From a virus, in the IMG/VR virus record IMGVR_UViG_3300030108_000471, positions 1 through 46,559 of that record: a stretch of 46,559 bases of DNA. The stretch is one strand, 5' to 3'. This document shows, piece after piece, positions 1 to 5,866 of this stretch (the stretch's first letter is position 1; each line of letters opens with the position of its first letter). The notes under the pieces were generated by a model. That model saw only the letters and a program-made list of their open reading frames with translations. It did no database searches and had not been told where the DNA came from. Position numbers and translations under genes: made by a program.

Positions 1-2
1 GT

Positions 3-236
3 GATGCGTATAAAGCGTATCATGGGGTACGTCCTCATATATATATGGGCATACCTTCCATTGAAGAAATGGAAAGGCAAACTCAAGCATATTACGATTG
101 GATCGCAGAAGATTTGGCACAAGAACGTGCCGATGAAGATACCAGTATCAATGCCTGTATGGAATATGGTGCACCTGATATTGATACCGCAATGAGGTGG
201 CTTGAGCAAGATAATATCCACTCGGAATGGGTGTAA
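3..236 (+). CDS. Small phage protein, 5' truncated by the window edge
   Basis: The frame is open to the left edge, so the start lies outside the window. The first visible residues, DAYKAYHGVRP, match the (D)xYKxxxGxRPR motif I know from small conserved phage proteins of unknown function. This is why I take the gene as partial rather than starting at the internal ATG at 45. The rest is acidic and probably helical. No function can be assigned. The frame starting at 1 is a basic shadow and was not used. Confidence 0.7.
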   Translation, partial: DAYKAYHGVRPHIYMGIPSIEEMERQTQAYYDWIAEDLAQERADEDTSINACMEYGAPDIDTAMRWLEQDNIHSEWV

Positions 237-249
237 GCAAACTGAAACC

Positions 250-263
250 GTCCAACATTGGAC
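250..263. repeat. Palindrome GTCCAA-CA-TTGGAC (copy 1)
   Basis: Six-base inverted arms are separated by two bases, 20 bases before the ATG at 284 and just upstream of its ribosome binding site. A second copy with the same arms and the complementary centre lies at 1147-1160. The position here suits an operator. The longer frame starting at 227 would read through it as PSNIGHF, so it could be coding instead. Confidence 0.4.
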
Positions 264-283
264 ACTTTTACGGAGTAACCGTT

Positions 284-970
284 ATGCCTTACAATGTTCA
301 CATCAACATGAAATCAAATAACCGCAAGGTAGGTAAGATACCAGTATCTACTACTAGTGCTGATACTTGCCCCACTGTTTGTCCTTTTAATCATGCCAAT
401 GACGGTGGCTGCTATGCTAACGGTGGTCCATTGGCTATGCACTGGCGCAAGGTAACAAGCGGTGAACGTGGCACTGGCTGGCGTGAGTTCATCACCTCTG
501 TCACTAACATGAAAGCTGACACTTTGTGGCGGCATAATCAAGCAGGTGACTTGGCAGGTGATGGCAACCGTTTAGATGCCAAAGCAAACCGTCAACTCTC
601 ACAGGCTAACAAAGGCAAGCGTGGTTGGACATATACACACTACAATGTGTTAACTGACAAGCACAACGCCAAGGTAGTCAAGGACATGAATGATGAAGGT
701 TTCGTGGTTAATCTGTCAGGTAATACACTAGCACATGCGGATGCCTTGTACGATAAAAACATTGGTCCAGTTACAACTGTACTACCTGCCGATCAAATGA
801 CTAACACCACCACCCCAAAAGGGCGTAAGGTAGTCATATGCCCAGCAGTAATACGTGATGACGTGTCATGTGAAACCTGTGGACTGTGTGCAAGAATGCG
901 TGATGCCATTGTAGGTTTCCCTGCACATGGTAGCAGCAAACGTAAAGCAGATAAGGTAGCAAATGGATGA
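284..970 (+). CDS. Cysteine-rich phage protein (DUF7227-like), possible metal or Fe-S protein
   Basis: The product is 228 residues from the ATG at 284, chosen because a GGAG sits 8 bases upstream; an alternative ATG at 227 adds 19 residues. It has an N-terminal cysteine cluster C29-x3-C33-x9-C43 (CPTVCPFNHANDGGCYANGG) and a C-terminal one C186, C196-x2-C199-x2-C202 (SCETCGLC). Conserved histidine and glycine-rich segments lie between. The pattern resembles a family of phage proteins I recall as DUF7227, function unknown. The clustered cysteines suggest binding of zinc or an Fe-S cluster; this is inference. It lies in the early small-gene block and overlaps the next gene by ATGA. Confidence 0.75.
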   Translation: MPYNVHINMKSNNRKVGKIPVSTTSADTCPTVCPFNHANDGGCYANGGPLAMHWRKVTSGERGTGWREFITSVTNMKADTLWRHNQAGDLAGDGNRLDAKANRQLSQANKGKRGWTYTHYNVLTDKHNAKVVKDMNDEGFVVNLSGNTLAHADALYDKNIGPVTTVLPADQMTNTTTPKGRKVVICPAVIRDDVSCETCGLCARMRDAIVGFPAHGSSKRKADKVANG

Positions 971-1128
971 AAATAAAACCAAAGACAGGAATAGTGAACC
1001 CTGTAGCTAAAGCTATGCTACAGCAACGTAAATCACCGCAAGTTGTCCTTCCAAAGAAGGGCAACAAAGCAAAACGCAACCGCAAAAAGGAGTTCAGAGA
1101 TGCGCTACGAGATGCAGAATTATATTAA
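967..1128 (+). CDS. Small basic phage protein with NPVAK motif (DUF7230-like)
   Basis: The product is 53 residues and very Lys/Arg-rich, and its ATG overlaps the upstream stop as ATGA. It carries the core NPVAKAMLQQRKSPQVV followed by a basic tail, a pattern widespread in small phage proteins (DUF7230-like, from memory). A second copy of this family lies at 4048-4170. The charge suggests nucleic-acid or ribosome binding, but no function is known. Its end overlaps the next gene. Confidence 0.7.
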   Translation: MKIKPKTGIVNPVAKAMLQQRKSPQVVLPKKGNKAKRNRKKEFRDALRDAELY

Positions 1129-1243
1129 GTTCACTAAGCGGAAAGCGTCCAATGTTGGACAGTTTAAGAAACACAATGACGATTGGAAACGTGAACGTAA
1201 GATAGCACGTAAACAGAAACTACAAACACGAAAGGTAGCGTAA
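1100..1243 (+). CDS. Small highly basic phage protein
   Basis: The product is 47 residues. The ATG at 1100 is preceded by a strong AAGGAG at 1087-1092, so I prefer it to the upstream start at 1043, which would overlap the previous gene fully. The sequence includes KRKASNVGQFKK, like the KPSNIGHF stretch encoded just before the DUF7227-like gene. The C-terminal half is almost all Lys and Arg, suggesting nucleic-acid binding. Function unknown. Confidence 0.6.
   Translation: MRYEMQNYIKFTKRKASNVGQFKKHNDDWKRERKIARKQKLQTRKVA
1147..1160. repeat. Palindrome GTCCAA-TG-TTGGAC (copy 2)
   Basis: This has the same six-base arms as the copy at 250-263, with the central CA changed to TG, so the two sites are exact reverse complements over 14 bases. 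It lies inside a small coding region, where it encodes SNVG. It may therefore reflect a shared protein motif rather than a binding site. Confidence 0.35.
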
Positions 1244-1244
1244 C

Positions 1245-1643
1245 ATGTCTACTCAAACTAATACATTTAATTCAAACCCAACTAGCGAAGGAGCTAATAC
1301 AATGACCAATTCAAATGAAAATGCACCAAAAGTAAAAGCAGCACATCCAGAACTGTATGCAGAGCATACATTTCATATGAAGCGTGCCAAGAACTTTACT
1401 TATAATTATTGTGTAATTGATGAGGTTCTATTAGAGTTTTGGGATGAAATGTCTGCACGTGAAATTGCGGAAGTAATGAATGAGTATCCTCATCGTATTA
1501 TATATAGAGTGCAAGTTCTCAAAACGCTTGGACTTATCAAGGCAAAGCGTGACGGTAACAAGATGAAATTAACACGTACCAAGCGTATGCTTGAAAAAGA
1601 ATTAAAAGAAGTAGAACGTAAGTTAGCTGAAATAGCTGCATAA
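1245..1643 (+). CDS. Winged-helix-like putative DNA-binding protein
   Basis: The product is up to 132 residues. The first ~40 are Asn/Thr/Ser-rich. The core from ~60 to 110 (LLEFWDEMSAREIAEVMN, then RIIYRVQVLKTLGLIKAKRDG) has the look of a winged helix-turn-helix: a recognition helix, a turn, and a strand pair with basic residues. A charged helix ends the protein. A good GAAGGAG precedes an in-frame ATG at 1302, so translation may start there and give 113 residues. It may be an early regulator; family not certain. Confidence 0.65.
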   Translation: MSTQTNTFNSNPTSEGANTMTNSNENAPKVKAAHPELYAEHTFHMKRAKNFTYNYCVIDEVLLEFWDEMSAREIAEVMNEYPHRIIYRVQVLKTLGLIKAKRDGNKMKLTRTKRMLEKELKEVERKLAEIAA

Positions 1644-1655
1644 GGAGCAAACATA

Positions 1656-2033
1656 ATGCGAGTTGAAGTGTACTTCAATTTACATAAACACACTTTCTCT
1701 ATCCGATCAACCAAATCGGGTAGAGTAATATGTCATGCTGATCGTGTATGTATTGAAAGCCCTGAGTTTATAGTGCGTCAATCTGGACGTAATCGTGTGC
1801 TACGTGAAGGCAAAAAGAACGTACATGCTTTCGTTCGTGGCGAAGCTAAACAACAGGGTTTAGATGAACCAGATTACGATATAACTACATCAGTAGTTTA
1901 CAATCCATATAAGTATGACAACTTTGTAGTTGACGAAACAAAAACCCCTGTCAAAAAAGCTGATACGGTATGGCTAGGTGTTACAGAGCAGGGTATACCT
2001 TGGATACAAGCAGAAGGAATAAAAAATGACTAA
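1656..2033 (+). CDS. Conserved phage protein with NLHKxxFSIR motif
   Basis: The product is 125 residues with TAAGGAG upstream, sharing the previous stop codon region. It starts with VYFNLHKHTFSIRS and contains SGRNRVLREGKKNVHAFVRG, patterns I know from uncharacterised proteins in many marine and soil phages. It is basic in the middle and acidic at the C-terminus. No enzymatic motif is visible. It sits in the early operon of small host-takeover-type genes. Confidence 0.7.
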   Translation: MRVEVYFNLHKHTFSIRSTKSGRVICHADRVCIESPEFIVRQSGRNRVLREGKKNVHAFVRGEAKQQGLDEPDYDITTSVVYNPYKYDNFVVDETKTPVKKADTVWLGVTEQGIPWIQAEGIKND

Positions 2034-2178
2034 CAAAGACATTTTAATTTGCAAAGCAGAGAACGAGATACGCCAAGCACAGCAAAGGATACGTGTTCTG
2101 CAAGATGAATTGGACAAGCAAGCAGAGATTATACGCTTGGCATATGAGAGAAAACTAAAACTAGAGGAGACAAAGTAA
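2026..2178 (+). CDS. Small coiled-coil protein
   Basis: The product is 50 residues. The ATG overlaps the upstream stop by 8 bases and its own stop overlaps the next start (TAATG). After a short head, residues ~10-48 form one long heptad-like helix (ENEIRQAQQRIRVLQDELDK). It is probably an oligomerising accessory protein; function unknown. Confidence 0.55.
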   Translation: MTNKDILICKAENEIRQAQQRIRVLQDELDKQAEIIRLAYERKLKLEETK

Positions 2179-2369
2179 TGCAAGTGTGGTTAGAACATTG
2201 TGGACCTAACGACTACAGACTTTTTGACAGTGACCCGGATGAAGGGCAGGTAGGTATGAGTTATGATTTTGAAAGTTTAGATGCGGCTATGCTGTTCGCA
2301 AAGATTAACAAAGTAAAGATAACGATAAGCTACTTAAAGCCCTATTGGGAAAAATGGGAGAATAAATGA
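2178..2369 (+). CDS. Small hypothetical phage protein
   Basis: The product is 63 residues with an AGAGGAG ribosome site. It is acidic in the middle (DSDPDEGQVG) and aromatic at the C-terminus. It is coupled to both neighbours by TAATG and ATGATG overlaps. No recognisable family. Confidence 0.6.
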   Translation: MQVWLEHCGPNDYRLFDSDPDEGQVGMSYDFESLDAAMLFAKINKVKITISYLKPYWEKWENK

Positions 2370-2641
2370 TGCCATATATTGAGAACGAAGAAGAAAAGCA
2401 ACGCCGTGTAGAGTGGAAAGTAAAGCAACAAGCAAGGGATGCTAGACGGGATGCAGCATTTAACAAGCTAACACAAAAGCAAAAGGATGTGCTACGTGAT
2501 ATGTGGAAAGCATATGACCAGTGGGACAGAGAGACTACAGATCAGTTTTTACTGTATGAAACAGTGATACGGCTACAGTCTGTTCGTGGCTCTTTCATAC
2601 GAGCATTCCCTGCACTCACTGCGGATGATGACGATGAGTAA
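2366..2641 (+). CDS. Small charged helical phage protein
   Basis: The product is 91 residues starting at an ATGATG; the second ATG (2369) is equally possible. Residues 7-45 are a Lys/Arg/Glu-rich helix. A middle segment (VLRDMWKAYDQWDRET) and an acidic DDDDE tail follow. Function unknown; it is part of the tightly packed early operon. Confidence 0.6.
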   Translation: MMPYIENEEEKQRRVEWKVKQQARDARRDAAFNKLTQKQKDVLRDMWKAYDQWDRETTDQFLLYETVIRLQSVRGSFIRAFPALTADDDDE

Positions 2642-2825
2642 GTATCAATACGTCTGTGAACTCTGTGGTGGTGTAAATTTGACACACTCTGCGGATGTTG
2701 AATGGGATTTTAGCTTGCAAACATTTGTGGTGTGTGGTACACATGATGATGCTTACTGCAATGACTGTGATAAAGATATACACGGAATAGAAATGGAGGG
2801 AGAAGATGGAGATCAAGATGATTAA
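2634..2825 (+). CDS. Small zinc-ribbon protein
   Basis: The product is 63 residues from the ATG at 2634, which overlaps the upstream stop. It has two CxxC pairs, CELC near residue 8 and CNDC near residue 45, which can form one treble-clef or ribbon zinc site, and an acidic C-terminus. Upstream in-frame ATGs at 2625 and 2628 are alternatives. Such small zinc proteins in phages often bind nucleic acid or host proteins; the exact role is unknown. Confidence 0.6.
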   Translation: MSKYQYVCELCGGVNLTHSADVEWDFSLQTFVVCGTHDDAYCNDCDKDIHGIEMEGEDGDQDD

Positions 2826-3057
2826 AAAAGATGAACTATATCAGTATGTTATGGTAGGTAGTTATCAGACTACGGATGGTTCTACAAAAGATGTGATGGT
2901 GTATGGTAAGAGTTTATACCATTGCGTCAAGAGGGTGAAAGAAAAGGATATAAAGTTTGGTATTGATCAATTCAACACCAGTCTCAGGGGTGGATACCTA
3001 GTTGCTGACTATGATGTTTCACGACAAGCAGAAACAATTGCAAGATATATTACTTGA
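2806..3057 (+). CDS. Small hypothetical phage protein
   Basis: The product is 83 residues and overlaps the upstream gene by 20 bases, with GGAGGGAG upstream. It has a probable alpha/beta fold: YQYVMVGSYQTTDGSTKDVM strands, then a helix around YHCVKRVKEKD. It is the last gene before the integrase control region, and its stop codon falls inside the -35 element of that promoter. Confidence 0.6.
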   Translation: MEIKMIKKDELYQYVMVGSYQTTDGSTKDVMVYGKSLYHCVKRVKEKDIKFGIDQFNTSLRGGYLVADYDVSRQAETIARYIT

Positions 3058-3081
3058 CAAAGGGAAAAATATCAGTATCCT
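3054..3081 (+). promoter_or_regulatory. Sigma70-like promoter before the integrase
   Basis: A perfect -35 TTGACA at 3054-3059 is followed by a 16-base spacer and TATCCT at 3076-3081. The spacer starts AA and ends CAG, as in the capsid promoter at 38694-38721. The likely start point is near 3088, exactly where the first of three operator-like palindromes begins. It would give a ~80-nt AT-rich leader before the integrase ATG. Confidence 0.55.
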
Positions 3082-3087
3082 TATATT

Positions 3088-3146
3088 ATACTAATAGTAT
3101 ACTAATAGTATTATTATATTATATAAAATATAAATACTAATAGTAT
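3088..3146. promoter_or_regulatory. Triple 13-bp palindrome, putative operator or recombinase arm sites
   Basis: The palindrome ATACTAATAGTAT (six-base arms, one central base) occurs three times without mismatch, at 3088-3100, 3099-3111 and 3134-3146. The centres are 11 and 35 bases apart. Copies 1 and 2 overlap by two bases and cover the predicted start point of the promoter at 3054-3081. This is the layout expected for a repressor operator, or for Int/Xis arm sites close to an attachment site. The surrounding DNA is nearly pure A/T. Confidence 0.6.
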
Positions 3147-3166
3147 ACTTTAAGTAGGTGAGAAAG

Positions 3167-4051
3167 ATGAGATTTAAAACAGCAACAGCTAAATACTTGA
3201 ACAGTAGATACTTTGGTTCTTTGTCGCCTTCTTCACAGAAGGGGTACGAAAATAAGTTGAAGTCTTTCTGCAAGGATACTATCAATGGCAGGACTCTTGG
3301 AAACATAAGTATTGATAGAATCAGTGTCGTTCTTTGTGCTGATCTGTATGATACATGGGAAGCTGAGACATCCACATCTAATGCGAACCATTGCTCTAGG
3401 ATATTCTCTGTGCTCATGAACTATCTTGTGTCTATGGAATACATACCGAATAATCCTATGGCAAGAGTGAAGAAAAGAACAAGTGAACCTCGATCCGTAA
3501 TATGGACACACGATCAAGTCATGAAGTTTTTAGATACAGCATTCACAAAGTTTGAATGGAGAAACATTGGACTGATTGTGTTGATGTGTTACGAGTGGGG
3601 CCAACGTCCAGTTGATATTAGGAATTTAAAATGGGAGAACGTAGACCTAGAAAACCAAGTGGTAAAGATTACACAAACAAAACGTGGTGCTACAGTTGAA
3701 CTACCTGTTCCTGATAATATCAACAACATGTTAGTACAGCAGAAAGAAGATTGGGACTTCCAAGAATATGTAGTACCCCACCTAAGACCACAGGACAGGG
3801 CATACAGACCACTAACGGTATTTCAGATGACCCACCTACTAGGTCAAGTAAAGGACGCTGCTGGACTACCTGATGAGATACAGGTGGGTGACTTGAGAAA
3901 GACTGCCATAGTTCAAATGATAGAGAGTGAGGTGGATCACCTAGCTATTCAATCTGTGACAGGGCATAAGAACGTGGCTAGTCTGAACCCATACAATAAG
4001 TTCAGTTTAAAAACTGCAAAGTCTGCATTGGATAGGAGACAGAGACAATGA
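3167..4051 (+). CDS. int: Tyrosine-family integrase (site-specific recombinase)
   Basis: The product is 294 residues from the ATG at 3167, chosen because AGGTGAG precedes it; a GTG at 3158 is the longer alternative. The N-terminal ~95 residues form a SAM-like core-binding domain (SQKGYENKLKSFCKD). The catalytic domain shows Arg147 in GQRPVDIRNLKW, Arg244 in GDLRKT (the usual HxLR histidine is Gly here), His267 in TGHKN and the nucleophile Tyr276 in NPYNKF. It cuts and joins DNA through a phosphotyrosine link, integrating or excising the phage. It stands directly behind a promoter and palindrome array and overlaps the next gene (ATGA). No excisionase or CI-type repressor was recognised nearby. 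Confidence 0.93.
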   Translation: MRFKTATAKYLNSRYFGSLSPSSQKGYENKLKSFCKDTINGRTLGNISIDRISVVLCADLYDTWEAETSTSNANHCSRIFSVLMNYLVSMEYIPNNPMARVKKRTSEPRSVIWTHDQVMKFLDTAFTKFEWRNIGLIVLMCYEWGQRPVDIRNLKWENVDLENQVVKITQTKRGATVELPVPDNINNMLVQQKEDWDFQEYVVPHLRPQDRAYRPLTVFQMTHLLGQVKDAAGLPDEIQVGDLRKTAIVQMIESEVDHLAIQSVTGHKNVASLNPYNKFSLKTAKSALDRRQRQ

Positions 4052-4170
4052 GAAAACCTAATCCAATGGCAAAAGATTTACGTCAACCTAAATACAAACA
4101 GCAAGTAATACCGAATAAGAAAAAACCAAAACCAAAGAGAAAAGAAAAACACAAAGGAGATACAACATGA
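4048..4170 (+). CDS. Small basic phage protein with NPMAK motif (DUF7230-like paralogue)
   Basis: The product is 40 residues, coupled to the integrase stop by ATGA. The core NPMAKDLRQPKYKQQVIPNK parallels NPVAKAMLQQRKSPQVVLPK in the 967-1128 protein, followed by a Lys/Pro-rich tail. The two look like paralogues of one widespread small phage family. Role unknown. Confidence 0.6.
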   Translation: MRKPNPMAKDLRQPKYKQQVIPNKKKPKPKRKEKHKGDTT

Positions 4171-4301
4171 GTGATGAGCCGTATCATATAAAAGGCTGGT
4201 TCTATGCCTTCTTGGTTTGTGCATTCCTGATATTGGGTGTACCTATCATTATTAATCTTATTTATTGGCCTGACATTGGAGTATGGAGTTTTCTGAGATG
4301 A
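4167..4301 (+). CDS. Small single-pass membrane protein
   Basis: The product is 44 residues with ATGA overlaps at both ends. A hydrophilic head (MSDEPYHIKG) precedes one membrane segment of about 22 residues (WFYAFLVCAFLILGVPIIIN). It is the first of four small membrane-associated genes behind the integrase. It may be an inner-membrane effector or exclusion-type protein; no family is recognised. Confidence 0.55.
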   Translation: MSDEPYHIKGWFYAFLVCAFLILGVPIIINLIYWPDIGVWSFLR

Positions 4302-4570
4302 AGTGGTATGTAATGGTTTTCTTTTTGTCCTACAATGAGGATGGAACAAGAGACACATTTGTGTTCACTAATCCAGTGTATAACACAGAGATAGAGTGTC
4401 GTGCTACATTGTTAGATAGAAAAGAGGTGATGAAATATACACACGGATTAATGATGGCCTACAATGGTCAGATACCTGGTCCTATTGAAATGGTAAACTG
4501 CATAGATGAGAACGAGTTTAATCAGCTAGAGTTTTTAAAGAATGAGCAAGAAGGAAAGATAGCACTATGA
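4298..4570 (+). CDS. Small phage protein, possibly secreted or periplasmic
   Basis: The product is 90 residues from the ATG at 4298 in the ATGA overlap; an upstream ATG at 4283 exists. It starts with a short hydrophobic stretch (WYVMVFFLSY), followed by a soluble part with two cysteines (IECRATLL and VNCIDENEF). The pattern loosely resembles the 68-residue protein at 43539-43745, which also has two cysteines. Function unknown. Confidence 0.55.
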   Translation: MKWYVMVFFLSYNEDGTRDTFVFTNPVYNTEIECRATLLDRKEVMKYTHGLMMAYNGQIPGPIEMVNCIDENEFNQLEFLKNEQEGKIAL

Positions 4571-4782
4571 TACCTAGAGAAGCAGCGCAACTAGAGGCAG
4601 AGAGAACATTTGATATGTTTATCCTGTGGTCAAAGAGAGCCGCTATATACAGTGCACTATTTTTAATGGTGGTTGTTTTTGGTTGTAATAGTGGTGTTGA
4701 AGTTGGACCTAACAAAAGTGGGTCACAATATAATGGTGAGGTTTATTCACCTATGAATTTAAATAAAAAGGAAAAGAGATGA
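4567..4782 (+). CDS. Putative small lipoprotein or membrane-anchored protein
   Basis: The product is 71 residues, with ATGA overlaps on both sides. A charged N-terminal ~25 residues precedes a hydrophobic segment (AIYSALFLMVVVFGC) ending in a lipobox-like VFGC, then a short polar tail. The long head is unusual for a signal peptide, so a plain membrane anchor is possible. It may act at the cell envelope with the neighbouring membrane genes. Confidence 0.55.
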   Translation: MIPREAAQLEAERTFDMFILWSKRAAIYSALFLMVVVFGCNSGVEVGPNKSGSQYNGEVYSPMNLNKKEKR

Positions 4783-5132
4783 GTGATAAATTAAAAATTG
4801 TACCATTGAGTATCGTAAGTATTTTTGACATTTTCAAAGAGGCATGGAATAGTATAATGACCATAGAGGATTCTCCTTTACGTCACATACAAAAGCTAGA
4901 TCCAATGGCTGCACATGCGGTGTTTCAGATACTAGCGTACATGTGGAGTGCTATTTTTGCACTGTGGATTGGTAACATTTTCTGGTTTGCTATTAGTGGT
5001 ATGGGACATACTTTGCTTATTGCTGGTATCTTTATAACTGCTATGACTTACAGAGAGGCTAACAAACGATCCAACAATGATCCAACTGATAATGTAACTA
5101 GCGGTAGAATGTTTGGAGGTGAACATGAATAG
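4779..5132 (+). CDS. Small membrane protein with about two TM segments
   Basis: The product is 117 residues. A soluble N-terminal half (~55 residues) is followed by two hydrophobic segments (AVFQILAYMWSAIFALWIG and TLLIAGIFITAMTY) and a charged C-terminal tail. Two TM helices and the small size would fit a holin, but it lies in the early arm far from the lysis hydrolase, so I do not call it one. Confidence 0.55.
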   Translation: MSDKLKIVPLSIVSIFDIFKEAWNSIMTIEDSPLRHIQKLDPMAAHAVFQILAYMWSAIFALWIGNIFWFAISGMGHTLLIAGIFITAMTYREANKRSNNDPTDNVTSGRMFGGEHE

Positions 5133-5541
5133 AATATTAAATATGCTACCAGAGTTTTGTTTATCTCACTGGTTACTCAGGATACCTTTGGCAATTATAT
5201 TTATACAGCAAGGTTTATCGAAGTTTCCTGTTACAGTTGATGGGGCTGAGTCCTTTGATCTGCCGTACATTGTGTGGTGGTTTGCAGCATACGGTGAGTT
5301 AGGTGCAGGGATAGGACTGCTACTAGGTGGGCTAATAAGTTTTACTTACCTACACCTAGATCATCCTTGGGTAGAGGATATGGTGACAAGGTTTAGTGGC
5401 TTGGTAATCTGCTGCATAATGACAGGTGTGATATGGGTAGGTGAGCCTGACAGTTTGCTGGATGTTTTACTATATGACAATCTACATGTATTACTATGGG
5501 TAGGTGGTTTATTCTTCGCACTCAGGGGTAGAAGGGCATGA
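5125..5541 (+). CDS. DoxX-like integral membrane protein
   Basis: The product is 138 residues from the ATG at 5125 with GGAGGTG upstream. About four membrane helices are visible. The first contains the DoxX-type signature LRIPLAIIFIQQGLSKFP, followed by an AAYGELGAGIGLLLGG helix, two more helices, and an RGRR end. DoxX proteins are four-helix membrane proteins linked to redox or electron-transfer partners in bacteria; the role in phages is unknown. It closes the membrane cassette downstream of the integrase. Confidence 0.7.
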   Translation: MNRILNMLPEFCLSHWLLRIPLAIIFIQQGLSKFPVTVDGAESFDLPYIVWWFAAYGELGAGIGLLLGGLISFTYLHLDHPWVEDMVTRFSGLVICCIMTGVIWVGEPDSLLDVLLYDNLHVLLWVGGLFFALRGRRA

Positions 5542-5636
5542 TGAGAAGAACTAAATTGGTAGAGTGTGACAAGTGTGGAAAACTTTTTGACACAAGTGAA
5601 CACACATCATGTCCTAAATGTGAGGAGAAAAAATGA
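5541..5636 (+). CDS. Very small zinc-ribbon protein
   Basis: The product is 31 residues starting at the second ATG of an ATGATG, so 5538 is the alternative. It consists of two CxxC knuckles (CDKC and CPKC) separated by 12 residues, a minimal zinc ribbon. It is coupled to the next gene by ATGA. It may bind nucleic acid or a host protein. Confidence 0.5.
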   Translation: MRRTKLVECDKCGKLFDTSEHTSCPKCEEKK

Positions 5637-5866
5637 TTGATGTAGAGATGTGGGCTATAAAAGACACTGAAAAAGACAAGTTGGTGGTAACTAAATGGGG
5701 TAGGAGCACTTGGAAACATAAAATGAACCCTAACAGTGTTAATATTGTCGGATACCAACGATATGATTTTGATTGGACAACTAAACCCCCAACGCGAACG
5801 GAGAATGCTAAGTATAAAAATTTAAAGCCCATCAAGATCAGAGTAAAGGAAATTATTGATGATTAA
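5633..5866 (+). CDS. Small hypothetical protein upstream of ThyX
   Basis: The product is 77 residues, basic, with many Trp, Tyr and Lys (DFDWTTKPPTRTENAKYKNL). It overlaps thyX by 8 bases, so the two are probably translated together. No domain is recognised. Confidence 0.55.
   Translation: MIDVEMWAIKDTEKDKLVVTKWGRSTWKHKMNPNSVNIVGYQRYDFDWTTKPPTRTENAKYKNLKPIKIRVKEIIDD

Noticed and set aside
1-195. Open frame of 64 residues at the left edge
   Set aside because: It is a basic shadow of the truncated gene in frame 3, whose DAYKAYHGVRP start matches a known phage pattern.
4779-5132. Two-TM protein as holin
   Set aside because: It lies in the early arm, far from the hydrolase, and has no holin signature.
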